A stretch of 64,000 nucleotides of DNA, taken from Balneolaceae bacterium UBA3186. GTDB lineage: Bacteria; Bacteroidota; Rhodothermia; Balneolales; Balneolaceae. The number at the start of each line of letters is the position of its first letter. Position 1 is the first letter of the stretch. The notes beneath the pieces were generated by a model. The model did no database searches and was not told the DNA's origin. It was given only the letters and a program-made list of their open reading frames with translations. Location: positions 124,001 through 188,000 of the forward strand of contig DEXK01000012.1 of assembly GCA_002364085.1 (NCBI GenBank), given 5' to 3'. This document shows, piece after piece, positions 53,271-61,875 of the stretch. A program made the position numbers and the translations under genes.

Positions 53271-53307
53271 AAGCCTTCTCTGGTTGATTTCAGGAGGGCT
53301 TTTTTTA
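53271..53307 (+). terminator. intrinsic terminator after the DUF4402-like gene
   Basis: AAGCCTTC (53271-53278) pairs with GAGGGCTT (53294-53301) over eight bases with one wobble, followed by a T-rich run to 53307. Confidence 0.75.
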
Positions 53308-53383
53308 TTAATAAATAACCATGAGTTTTAGTAACTTCGCAAAGCCTTATTTGGCTTTAATATTATTCACCAGACATTTTGAT

Positions 53384-53953
53384 ATGATCCCAGAGGAACT
53401 ACAAGACATTATTGATGAAGCAGATTTAAAAATGGATGAAGCTTTTTCGTTTCTGAAAAAAGAATTCTCTCATATTAGGGCAGGTAAAGCCAATCCCGCT
53501 CTCATTGAAGGAGTTAAAGTTGAATATTACGGCTCACAAACTCCGCTCCAACAATTAGCAAATATCACTGTACCTGAGCCCAGAATGCTTATGGTATCTC
53601 CTTATGATAAATCTACTCTTCAGGATATTGAAAAAGCTATAATGGCTGCCGGATTAGGACTGAATCCGATGAACGACGGTGATTTTATAAGAATCCCATT
53701 ACCCATTTTAACTGAAGAAAGAAGAACTGAGCTGGTGAAAGTTGCACGTGATAAAGCAGAACAAACCAGAATTAGTATCAGAAATAGTCGCCGTGATGCT
53801 AACGATGAAGTTAAAAAAACTGTTGAAGCTGAGTCTTTACCTGAAGATTCTAAATTTGAAGCAGAAGACGAAGTGCAAAAGATAACTGACAGTAACATCA
53901 AAAAAGTAGACGATTACCTTTCTCAAAAGGAAAGTGAAATCATGACAGTCTAA
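53384..53953 (+). CDS. frr: ribosome recycling factor
   Basis: 189 residues from MIPEELQDIIDEADLKMDEA, the normal RRF N-terminus; an ATG 63 bases upstream is rejected because it adds a hydrophobic stub with no counterpart. The two-domain form is evident: SHIRAGKANPALIEGVKVEY, PEPRMLMVSPYDKS, and the C-terminal helix DAN... with KITDSNIKKVDDYLSQKESE. Splits post-termination ribosomes with EF-G. pyrH is not adjacent. Confidence 0.95.
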   Translation: MIPEELQDIIDEADLKMDEAFSFLKKEFSHIRAGKANPALIEGVKVEYYGSQTPLQQLANITVPEPRMLMVSPYDKSTLQDIEKAIMAAGLGLNPMNDGDFIRIPLPILTEERRTELVKVARDKAEQTRISIRNSRRDANDEVKKTVEAESLPEDSKFEAEDEVQKITDSNIKKVDDYLSQKESEIMTV

Positions 53954-54006
53954 TCAACAACGAAGCATCAATTCTCAAAAGACAAATATCAAACAAATAC
54001 CGATCA

Positions 54007-54057
54007 TTGAATTTAGAATTTGTTTGAATTTTGAAATTTGCCATTTGAAATTTTAGA
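54007..54057. repeat. AT-rich word-repeat block before smc
   Basis: A run of near-repeated words (GAATTTAGAATTTG, GAATTTTGAAATTTG, CATTTGAAATTTTA) fills the frr-smc gap. Partly self-complementary but no exact long stem. Similar in style to the inverted repeats at other gene junctions of this window. Confidence 0.45.
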
Positions 54058-54059
54058 AA

Positions 54060-57000
54060 TTGTATATATCCGAACTAAATTTACAGGGATTTAAAAGCTT
54101 TGCTCACAAAACTAAGGTTGGTTTTGACAGCGGAATTACATCCATAGTAGGTCCAAATGGTTGCGGAAAATCTAATATTGTAGATGCTTTACGTTGGGTT
54201 CTGGGCGAGCAAAGACCTTCCCTGCTTCGCTCTTCTGCCATGAGCAATGTCATCTTTAATGGAACCGCTAAAAAGAAAGCGCTTGGGATGGCCGAGGTTT
54301 CTCTCACCTTTGTTAACGACAAAGGCATTCTCCCTATCGAATACAGCGAAGTAACTATTACTCGGCGTTTATATCGCTCAGGCGACAGCGAATATTTGAT
54401 CAATAACACTTCTTGTCGGCTTAAAGATATTATGGAGCTTTTCATGGATACCGGAATGGGCTCCGATGCTTACTCCGTGATCGAGCTCAAGATGGTTGAA
54501 GAAATTTTGAACGATAAGAACAATGATCGCCGACGTTTGTTTGAAGAAGCTGCCGGCGTAACTCGTTATAAAGATCAAAGGAAAAGAACACTTCGTAAGT
54601 TGGATGAAACAAGAAAGGACCTTCAAAGAGTTGATGATCTGTTAATCGAGCTTCGAAAAAAGACACGATCCTTAGAAATTCAGGCTGAAAAAGCGGAGAA
54701 AGCTAAAAAGTACAAAATAGAACTTGAGTCTCTGGATAAGGGATACACTCTTCATGAATTCAATAAGATCAAAGAAGAGCTTGAACCACTTCAGGAGCGA
54801 ATTAATAACGCTGAAAAAGAAAAAAAAGAGATTACAGTTGCAGCTGAAGAGTTTGAAGCTTCGGACGAAAAAGCCAGATCTAATCTTCAGGATAAAGAAA
54901 GACAACAGGCTGAAGCTCAGCGCCGGGTAAGTCAACTTCATAATGCAATCCGTGAAGCAGACACTTCTATTCGAATCACCAAGGAAAAAATCCAGAATGA
55001 AGAAAAGGTGATTAAAGAATATTCCAAAGATATTGAGCAAGGTGAAATAGATCTGAAAGAACTAATGGATCTACTCGCAAATAGCCGAAAAAACCTGGAA
55101 TCGTTTGATGACGATCTGGAAAAATCTTCCAACACCTTAGAGGAATCTAAAAAACAGTATTCGCAAATTCAGCAGCAATACAATCGCGAACGTCACGAGT
55201 TATACGAAATAGAAGTTCAGCTCAGCAGTGCTAATAATGAGTTAAATCAACTTCAAACCAAAAGAATCAAGATCGAATCCCGATTGGAAAATACAGAAGG
55301 AGACCTTGAACGAATTGATGACGAGATCGTTGATCTTAATGATGAAGTTGATAACCTGAATGGTGAACAAAAGATAATTGAAGGTAAACTTGACGCTCTT
55401 ACTGAAGAACGAGACGGACTCGAGTCTGAACTGGAAACCGCCCGTGAAAAAAGGGAAAGCTTTGCTGAAAAACAGAACGAGATCAAAGATGAATTACGGT
55501 CTCTACAAAGTAAAAAGTCTTCTTTAGAGTCAGAGATACAGCTGATGAATGAACTTGCCAGTTCTAATGAAGCGTTCCCAAGTAGCGTTAAATATCTTAT
55601 CGATAAACACAGATTCGAATTCAAAGATCTAACTACAGTTTCTGAAGTTTTTGATACCGATGAAAAACATGCGGTTGCTTTAGAAGCAGCTTTGGGCGAC
55701 GCTCTCAACTTTGTTGTGATAAAAACTCTTGATGAAGCAAAAAGAGCAGCGAACATCCTTAAAGAAAACAAAAAAGGAAGAGCAACTTTTATTCCTTTAG
55801 ACCAACTTGCAGCTACCTACGATGTTATGGACGGAAGCCTGTTTGATCAGGTGAAATCGAAAAGGGAGTATTCTGCACTTAAGCAGTTGTTGCTTGGGAA
55901 TATTGTTGTAACCGAGTCTGTTGAAGACGCGTATTCTAAGCTTAAAAGCTCATCTTCTATTGGCGTTAGTTATGACGGTGAGGTTGTAACTAAGTCTGGT
56001 TTTTTCCAAAGTGGAAGTAAGAGTAAAAACGCAGGAATCAGAGTTGGATTAAAAGATAAGATCGAAAAACTTGAAAAGGAGCAGGCTAAAACTTCCAAAG
56101 AGATCACAAAACTCAAAGAATACTTAGATCAAATTGTAGAAAAATATGAAAAACTGGATGTTGGCAATCTAAGTCAAAACCTGAAAGAAAAAGAACAAGA
56201 AGTTCGACGACTTGAGCAACAACAACATAGCTTAAGCTCTAAAGTGCAAGTGTACCAAAAGAACATTGGTGAGCTCGTTAACCGAAAAGATCATCTTAAA
56301 ACCAACGAAGGTTCTGCTCAAGAGGAATTAGACTCCATCCAACCAAAGCAAAAAGAGCTTCAAACCAATATGCTTGAATTGGATAAAAAGCAGAATGAAA
56401 AGAAAGATCTTTTGGAGTCTCTTGAAGAAGAAAGAAGCATAGCTCAGACCAGATATAATGATGCTCAGCTCCAACATCAGGACCTTAAAAACAAGGTCGA
56501 AAACCATGAAAGAGATGTCCGAAGAGCTGAAACCGGAATAAACAGCGTTCAGTCCAGAATTGAAAACAGAACTAAGTTAACCGAAGAAAGTAAAGCCCGC
56601 ATCAAAAGCTACACCGAGCAAGTTTCGTCGCTAGAAGAAGAACTGTCGGCAAATCAAGAACTGAAAGTGGAAGCAGATGATGCTCTCAAAAAAGCAGAAG
56701 AAGCTGCCAGTATTCAACGTGGCAAGATCAATGAGTTTGAAAAAGAGCTGAAAGAAATTCGACGAAGGAAAGAAGTGAACATGGAATTGGTTCACCATCT
56801 TGCTATGGCTAAGGAAAAAATGGAAATGCAAAGTCAGGCTTTATCTGATCATATTTGGGAAACCTATGGCATTCTGATGAAACAGGTTGAAGGCGAAATG
56901 CCGGATGACATGACTACCGACGAAGTAAAGCAACGAATAGGATGGCTTCGCCAAAAACTGAATAATATTGGTGAAGTAAACGCTCTGGCCATAGACGAAT

Positions 57001-57584
57001 ATAAAGAAGAAAAAGAGCGCCTGGATTTCTATGAAGAACAAATAGACGACCTCAATAAAGCTGAAACACAGTTATTGGAAACAATAGCAGAAATAAACGA
57101 AACAGCAACTGAGCGCTTTAATACTACTTTTGAAGAGATCAGAACTAATTTCAGACAAGTATTTAAAACCCTCTTCTTTGAGGATGATAACTGTGATCTG
57201 ATTATTGAAAAGGATGTGGAAGATCCACTCGAGGCTAAGATCGAGATTCTGGCTCAACCACGCGGCAAGCGACCTTCAGGAATTTCTCAGCTTTCGGGTG
57301 GGGAAAAGACACTAACTGCTATTGCTTTACTTTTCGCGATCTATTTGGTTAAACCCTCTCCTTTCTGTGTACTTGATGAGGTCGACGCTCCGCTTGATGA
57401 CGCTAACATTGAACGCTTTGCTAAAATGATCAAAAGCTTTAGCGAAGACACTCAATTCATCATTATCACTCATAACAAAAAGACCATGAGTAAAGCTGAA
57501 ATGATGTATGGAGTTACTATGCCCGAAACTGGTGTGAGCAGACTCGTTGGCGTTAAAATGGATGATGTGGAAGACGCTGCTTAA
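54060..57584 (+). CDS. smc: chromosome segregation SMC protein
   Basis: 1174 residues, TTG start fixed by the standard N-terminus MYISELNLQGFKSFAHKTKV. ATPase head: Walker A VGPNGCGKSNIVDALRWVLG, C-terminal signature SQLSGGEKTLTAIALLFAIY and Walker B PFCVLDEVDAPLDD. Two long coiled coils surround a hinge at about 505-660 (SSVKYLIDKHRF, GVSYDGEVVTKSGFFQSG). It condenses and segregates the chromosome with ScpA/ScpB, which are encoded elsewhere. Confidence 0.95.
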   Translation: MYISELNLQGFKSFAHKTKVGFDSGITSIVGPNGCGKSNIVDALRWVLGEQRPSLLRSSAMSNVIFNGTAKKKALGMAEVSLTFVNDKGILPIEYSEVTITRRLYRSGDSEYLINNTSCRLKDIMELFMDTGMGSDAYSVIELKMVEEILNDKNNDRRRLFEEAAGVTRYKDQRKRTLRKLDETRKDLQRVDDLLIELRKKTRSLEIQAEKAEKAKKYKIELESLDKGYTLHEFNKIKEELEPLQERINNAEKEKKEITVAAEEFEASDEKARSNLQDKERQQAEAQRRVSQLHNAIREADTSIRITKEKIQNEEKVIKEYSKDIEQGEIDLKELMDLLANSRKNLESFDDDLEKSSNTLEESKKQYSQIQQQYNRERHELYEIEVQLSSANNELNQLQTKRIKIESRLENTEGDLERIDDEIVDLNDEVDNLNGEQKIIEGKLDALTEERDGLESELETAREKRESFAEKQNEIKDELRSLQSKKSSLESEIQLMNELASSNEAFPSSVKYLIDKHRFEFKDLTTVSEVFDTDEKHAVALEAALGDALNFVVIKTLDEAKRAANILKENKKGRATFIPLDQLAATYDVMDGSLFDQVKSKREYSALKQLLLGNIVVTESVEDAYSKLKSSSSIGVSYDGEVVTKSGFFQSGSKSKNAGIRVGLKDKIEKLEKEQAKTSKEITKLKEYLDQIVEKYEKLDVGNLSQNLKEKEQEVRRLEQQQHSLSSKVQVYQKNIGELVNRKDHLKTNEGSAQEELDSIQPKQKELQTNMLELDKKQNEKKDLLESLEEERSIAQTRYNDAQLQHQDLKNKVENHERDVRRAETGINSVQSRIENRTKLTEESKARIKSYTEQVSSLEEELSANQELKVEADDALKKAEEAASIQRGKINEFEKELKEIRRRKEVNMELVHHLAMAKEKMEMQSQALSDHIWETYGILMKQVEGEMPDDMTTDEVKQRIGWLRQKLNNIGEVNALAIDEYKEEKERLDFYEEQIDDLNKAETQLLETIAEINETATERFNTTFEEIRTNFRQVFKTLFFEDDNCDLIIEKDVEDPLEAKIEILAQPRGKRPSGISQLSGGEKTLTAIALLFAIYLVKPSPFCVLDEVDAPLDDANIERFAKMIKSFSEDTQFIIITHNKKTMSKAEMMYGVTMPETGVSRLVGVKMDDVEDAA

Positions 57585-57805
57585 AGGTTAACTAACGAGG
57601 TTCTAATTTCGTAATTAAAGTTCCCATTCATGCAGCCACCGGGCGTGAACGACCTACTAGCATAAGTTTCGTTGCGTCATTTTAAACAAGCAGATACTTC
57701 AGATTCTGTGTTTTATGTTTTTATCTATTCTTCATTCGCTGAGTATTATTTCTTGCACACAGATTCTTTTTAAATAATATTCATCAGGGTTTTATACTTT
57801 CAGCT

Positions 57806-58576
57806 ATGAGCAGCCATCTTGATACCATCCCTGATAACCATTGCCTGAATTGTAATGAGCCTGTTTCAGGAAACTACTGCTCAAATTGTGGGCAAAAGTT
57901 TCAACCTACCAAACTGCCTCTCCGCATTTATCTGGAAGATACCGTGGAAACACTCTTTAATGTAGATAACCGTGTTTTCAAGACGCTTAAAGATCTTTTT
58001 CTCAAGCCCGGAAAGATTACCAAAGAATATATTTCAGGTCATCGTGCTACCTATCTGCCGCCACTCAGAATTTATATCTCTATAAGTATTCTTTATTTCT
58101 TTCTGGTTATAATAACCGAAAGTACGCAGGTCTTTTTAGTGAATCTTAGTTCCGACCAATTCGATTCAAGTTTTGGGAAATTGATCCAAACGTCCATGTT
58201 CGTACTTGTTCCTCTCTTTGCGTTGATTACTAGGTGGTTTCACAAAAAAAGAAAAGGCTACTATGTTGAGTACCTGATCTTTTCGCTTCACATTCACTCT
58301 GTTTGGTTTGTTCTGCTTTCATTTTCTATTATTACTACTTGGGCGTATTCGTTTTTCGGTATTCAAGAGGGATCATTTTTTGATTACTTAGTTTCAGGAA
58401 TTCAGATCCTTGAGCGCTCATTATTTATGATCTACTTTATTATTTATCTCAAAAAGGTATTTGAAAACTCCTGGTGGAAATCCATTCTTAAAACTTTTGG
58501 GATATTATTCTTTTATCTTATAACCCTATTGGCAGTAATTTCGCCTTACTTATATATAATGTACAAAGACTCATGA
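57806..58576 (+). CDS. DUF3667 zinc-ribbon membrane protein
   Basis: 256 residues. An N-terminal zinc ribbon (CLNCNEPVSGNYCSNCGQKF) precedes a domain with KDLFLKPGKITKEYISGHRA and about five membrane segments (85-250). This is the DUF3667 outline, common in Bacteroidota and of unknown role. Overlaps the carbonic anhydrase gene by four bases. Confidence 0.85.
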   Translation: MSSHLDTIPDNHCLNCNEPVSGNYCSNCGQKFQPTKLPLRIYLEDTVETLFNVDNRVFKTLKDLFLKPGKITKEYISGHRATYLPPLRIYISISILYFFLVIITESTQVFLVNLSSDQFDSSFGKLIQTSMFVLVPLFALITRWFHKKRKGYYVEYLIFSLHIHSVWFVLLSFSIITTWAYSFFGIQEGSFFDYLVSGIQILERSLFMIYFIIYLKKVFENSWWKSILKTFGILFFYLITLLAVISPYLYIMYKDS

Positions 58577-59118
58577 TCTACGAATTTTTAAAAAGAACAC
58601 CTCAATTTGATGAAACTGCATTTGTAGCTCCAAGCGCAGATATCATTGGCGACGTAAAACTTGGAAAGGAATCCAGTGTTTGGTTTAATGTTACTATCAG
58701 AGGTGATGTGAATTTTATTGAGATAGGTAACCAAAGCAATGTTCAGGACAATGTTTGTATTCATGTAATGAATCAAACCGGACCAACAATTATTGGTAAC
58801 GAAGTAACTATTGGTCATGGAGCTGTAGTTCACGGTTGCACCATTAAAGATCGTGTGTTGATTGGTATTAATGCTACCATTTTAGATGAAGTTGTGATTG
58901 AGCCGGACGTGATCGTTGCAGCGGGCACATTGGTTCCTCCCGGCAAAACTCTGGAAAGCGGATACATGTACATGGGCTCTCCTGCTAAAGCCGTTCGCAA
59001 ACTTACCGACGAAGAAATTAGATCTATTCCGAAATACGCTTCTAATTATGTGAAGTACATTCGGGCTTATCAGCAAAAAGACAAATACGACGAGAATCCT
59101 TTTTATTCTAAAAATTAG
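58573..59118 (+). CDS. gamma-carbonic anhydrase-family hexapeptide protein
   Basis: 181 residues with a left-handed beta-helix of hexapeptide repeats (FVAPSADIIGDVKLGKESSV, 20 shown). Zinc histidines are in VCIHVMNQTG, IGHGAVVHGC, as in YrdA/CaiE-type gamma-CAs, and SPAKAVRKLTDEE closes the helix. May hydrate CO2 or be a related acyl-carrier protein; not decided. Its TAG stop lies in an inverted repeat. Confidence 0.9.
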   Translation: MIYEFLKRTPQFDETAFVAPSADIIGDVKLGKESSVWFNVTIRGDVNFIEIGNQSNVQDNVCIHVMNQTGPTIIGNEVTIGHGAVVHGCTIKDRVLIGINATILDEVVIEPDVIVAAGTLVPPGKTLESGYMYMGSPAKAVRKLTDEEIRSIPKYASNYVKYIRAYQQKDKYDENPFYSKN

Positions 59119-59181
59119 GAACAGGAGAATATAGAATTAGGAACAGTTATTCTCCTATCCCTAATTCAACTATTCCTAATT
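59113..59181. repeat. nested inverted repeat between the carbonic anhydrase and hemW genes
   Basis: Outer arms AATTAGGAA (59113-59121) and TTCCTAATT (59173-59181), inner arms GGAGAATA (59124-59131) and TATTCTCC (59148-59155). The left arm contains the TAG stop of the upstream gene and the right arm ends at the ATG of hemW. Extra copies of the words GAATTAGGAACAG and CCCTAATTC lie between. Confidence 0.6.
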
Positions 59182-60321
59182 ATGTCCGGAATCTACATCC
59201 ATATCCCGTTCTGTAAACAAGCTTGCTCCTATTGCGATTTTTATTTTGTTACCAAACCCGATAACAAAAATGCTTTTGTTGATGCACTCATTGAGGAAAT
59301 CCGTTCAAAAAAGAACACCTTCTATTCAAGTGATGCTATCGACACCATCTACTTTGGAGGAGGAACTCCGTCTTTACTGACTATCCCTCAATTCGACAAA
59401 ATATTTTCAGCTCTGAACAACACTTTCAATACACAATTGAAAGAAGTTACCGTTGAATTAAACCCTGATGATGTAACCAAAGAATATTTAGCGGGACTAA
59501 AAAGCCTCGGCGTAAACCGAGTGAGTATGGGAGTTCAAACCTTCGACGAAGAGTTGCTCCTTTTTATGAACCGAACTCATAATTCGGCAGAAGCTTTAAA
59601 GTGTTTGGAGTTGCTTAAAGCCTCGGATATCAATGTATTTACTGCCGACCTTATCTATGGGAATCCCGGTCAGACTTTAAAAATGCTGGAAAAAGATCTG
59701 GACATCCTTTTGGCGTTTGACCCGCCTCATGTTTCGGCATATTCCTTAACCATTGAGCCTAAAACAAGACTGGGAAAGCAGCTCGAACTGGGCAGACTTA
59801 TCCCTGCTGAAGATGAAACCGTTGAAAAGCATTTCGAACTGGTTGAAGAGAAGCTGAAACAGAAAGACATTCATCGTTATGAAGTGAGTAATTTTGCTAA
59901 AACCGGATCGGAGGCACTTCATAATTCAAATTACTGGGAGCATAAAAACTATCTTGGTTTAGGGCCCGGGGCACATTCCTTCTGGTGGGATAGATCCCTT
60001 AAAACAGCGTATAGATGGGAAAACGAACCTGATTTGAAGAACTATCTTCAAACTAAGGACTTCAATAACCCATCAAAAGAAAGGTTAACTCTTCAACATC
60101 TTGCAGAAGAACGAATCATGCTCGGGCTACGAACAGTAAAAGGGATCGACTTAAAAGTTCTGGAAGCGAAATATGATTATTGCTTAACAGAGGAGCAAAT
60201 CGCCTGCCTTGCTCAAAAAGAATCTGAGGGTAAGATTCTCTTCGACACAAACGCGATCCGACTTACATCAACGGGGCTAAAAATCGCAGACGCTCTTACT
60301 CTGGATATATTAACTGCTTAA
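59182..60321 (+). CDS. hemW: HemW-type radical SAM protein
   Basis: 379 residues. Radical SAM cluster C11-x3-C15-x2-C18 in HIPFCKQACSYCDFYF; also FGGGTPS, VELNPDD, RVSMGVQTFDE, TADLIYGNPGQT and NSNYWEHKNYLGLGPGAHSF. The lack of an extra N-terminal cysteine ligand separates HemW (heme chaperone/transferase) from HemN (coproporphyrinogen dehydrogenase). Its end overlaps the HU-LysM gene on the other strand by four bases. Confidence 0.9.
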   Translation: MSGIYIHIPFCKQACSYCDFYFVTKPDNKNAFVDALIEEIRSKKNTFYSSDAIDTIYFGGGTPSLLTIPQFDKIFSALNNTFNTQLKEVTVELNPDDVTKEYLAGLKSLGVNRVSMGVQTFDEELLLFMNRTHNSAEALKCLELLKASDINVFTADLIYGNPGQTLKMLEKDLDILLAFDPPHVSAYSLTIEPKTRLGKQLELGRLIPAEDETVEKHFELVEEKLKQKDIHRYEVSNFAKTGSEALHNSNYWEHKNYLGLGPGAHSFWWDRSLKTAYRWENEPDLKNYLQTKDFNNPSKERLTLQHLAEERIMLGLRTVKGIDLKVLEAKYDYCLTEEQIACLAQKESEGKILFDTNAIRLTSTGLKIADALTLDILTA

Positions 60322-61424
60322 TTTTTGCTGTGCCTCTCATATTTTGCTGCAAATCTGGCGTATTCCTTCGCTCTTTCAGAATTACCTGCTTTAGCGTATG
60401 CTTCAGAAACTAACTTCGTAGCTTTTGCTAATGTAGAATAATCCTCTTTTGTCAAGTTTGATGAATCCCCAACCAAAACCGGGATCATTAATGTATTTGA
60501 AGGTTCAACTAAATTGGGATTATCATTAACAGTTTTATTAGCCTCAAAAATGAGTGGCCACAAATACGGCTCCCCATATACTTCTCTGGAAATATCCCAC
60601 AACCATTCATCCTTCTCAATGATATAAGTAGTCATTGCTTTAGGCGTGGTTCTAGTTGCTGTAGCCTCTTCTTTCACAGCAGCGCTTTCATCAGGACTAC
60701 TGACGGTTTCTTTTTGCTCCGGCTGCATCGGTTCATTAACCTCAGGATCAGGAGGCGTTCTTTCCGGTTGCTCCACTTGTTCCTGCGTTGTTGGTTCATT
60801 ATCAGCAGCCATTTCGTTGTAGCTAGAAGAACCTGATTCTCTAAAAAAGAAAAACCATATTCCTGTTGCTGCTAGTAGTAAGATCAATATTATGAACAGC
60901 CACCCGGTATTACTTTTTTCTTCCTTCTCGGATGCTTTATATACAGGAGTCGGTGTTTCTTTTTCTGTTTCTTCCTCTCCCTCTAATTCTTCCTTTTCTC
61001 CCGAACTCTTTTCAGGATCAATTACAGCTTCGAAAGGATCTTCAAACTCTTTTTCTACGCTTTCAGGTTCAGCTTTAACCGTTGTTTCTTCGGCTTTGGG
61101 GCTATCTCCCAACAGCCTTGGCTCAAGGTCAGCATAAGGTGCATTTACCTTGCTTTCTAACGCTTTAAAAGGTTTGAAAGACACCTTATTATGAGCCGGA
61201 ATTATAATCTCTTCTTTTGTTTGGGGGTTTATACCCGTTCTTTCTGCAACTTCTTTTAACTCAAAACTTCCGAAATTCGTAATAGAAGCTTTTCCATTGT
61301 CTTCCAGGTCATCAACTACTAAATCAAAAATTCCTCTGATCAGATCTTCTGCCTTTTGTTGAGTGAGGTCGTGAGTTTCCGCAAATGCTTTTACCAGTTC
61401 TGAAAATGTGATCTTAGTGCTCAT
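60318..61424 (-). CDS. HU domain-transmembrane-LysM fusion protein
   Basis: 368 residues in three parts. 1-90: HU/IHF fold with FGSFELKEVAERTGINPQTK including the conserved arm proline (NP). 91-172: acidic linker. 174-194: one membrane helix (WLFIILILLLAATGIWFFFF). 195-262: acidic, Pro-rich linker. 266-316: LysM with YIIEKDEWLWDISREVYGEP and IPVL, then a helical end. The lysines just before the helix (163-170) suit an N-in, C-out topology: DNA-binding in the cytoplasm, peptidoglycan-binding in the periplasm. Its start overlaps the HU gene end by four bases. A membrane-spanning nucleoid-wall link is an inference. Confidence 0.85.
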   Translation of the reverse strand: MSTKITFSELVKAFAETHDLTQQKAEDLIRGIFDLVVDDLEDNGKASITNFGSFELKEVAERTGINPQTKEEIIIPAHNKVSFKPFKALESKVNAPYADLEPRLLGDSPKAEETTVKAEPESVEKEFEDPFEAVIDPEKSSGEKEELEGEEETEKETPTPVYKASEKEEKSNTGWLFIILILLLAATGIWFFFFRESGSSSYNEMAADNEPTTQEQVEQPERTPPDPEVNEPMQPEQKETVSSPDESAAVKEEATATRTTPKAMTTYIIEKDEWLWDISREVYGEPYLWPLIFEANKTVNDNPNLVEPSNTLMIPVLVGDSSNLTKEDYSTLAKATKLVSEAYAKAGNSERAKEYARFAAKYERHSKN

Positions 61425-61705
61425 AATGCTTCCTCATTAAACTCGTCTTTTAGAGCAGAACTTTGTGAAAAGCGCACCACTTTCTTTTTTGGCAACATCA
61501 TCATTTGCTTATAATGTGGATTATAAGACTTGTATTCTTCTCTGATCTCCGAACTAAAACTTCCGAAATCCGGTATACTAAATCCTGTATCTGCTGCTAA
61601 ATGATCGGTAAGTTTGCTCACAAGAGCATTATATAACTCTTCTGTTTGAGTTTGGGTAAGATCGAGACGCTCACTAAGCGCCTTTATCGTTTCTGATTTA
61701 TTCAT
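61421..61705 (-). CDS. HU-family DNA-binding protein
   Basis: 94 residues. HU/IHF features: MNKSETIKALSERLDLTQTQ helix, DTGFSIPDFGSFSS, the arm with YNPHYKQ and the end KVVRFSQSSALKDEF. The Pro of the arm is present. It precedes and overlaps the HU-TM-LysM gene, so it may form a dimer with that protein's HU domain and set how much is anchored. Confidence 0.85.
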   Translation of the reverse strand: MNKSETIKALSERLDLTQTQTEELYNALVSKLTDHLAADTGFSIPDFGSFSSEIREEYKSYNPHYKQMMMLPKKKVVRFSQSSALKDEFNEEAL

Positions 61706-61875
61706 ATCGTGTAGTTAGTTATCTTCAATTAGCAACAAAAGTCTGATTTTGTCAAATATTACCGATTAATAATGGATTTATCAGTTTTAATCATCATTTA
61801 AAACCGAAAAATTCTCACTTTTGTTAGAATACTGTTATGTTATTCAGGAAATCATCGCCTTAAAATTAAACCGAG

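Noticed and set aside
55253..55771. 172-residue minus-strand frame within smc
   Set aside because: Antisense of the SMC coiled coil and hinge; Ser/Leu-rich composition as expected from such a shadow.
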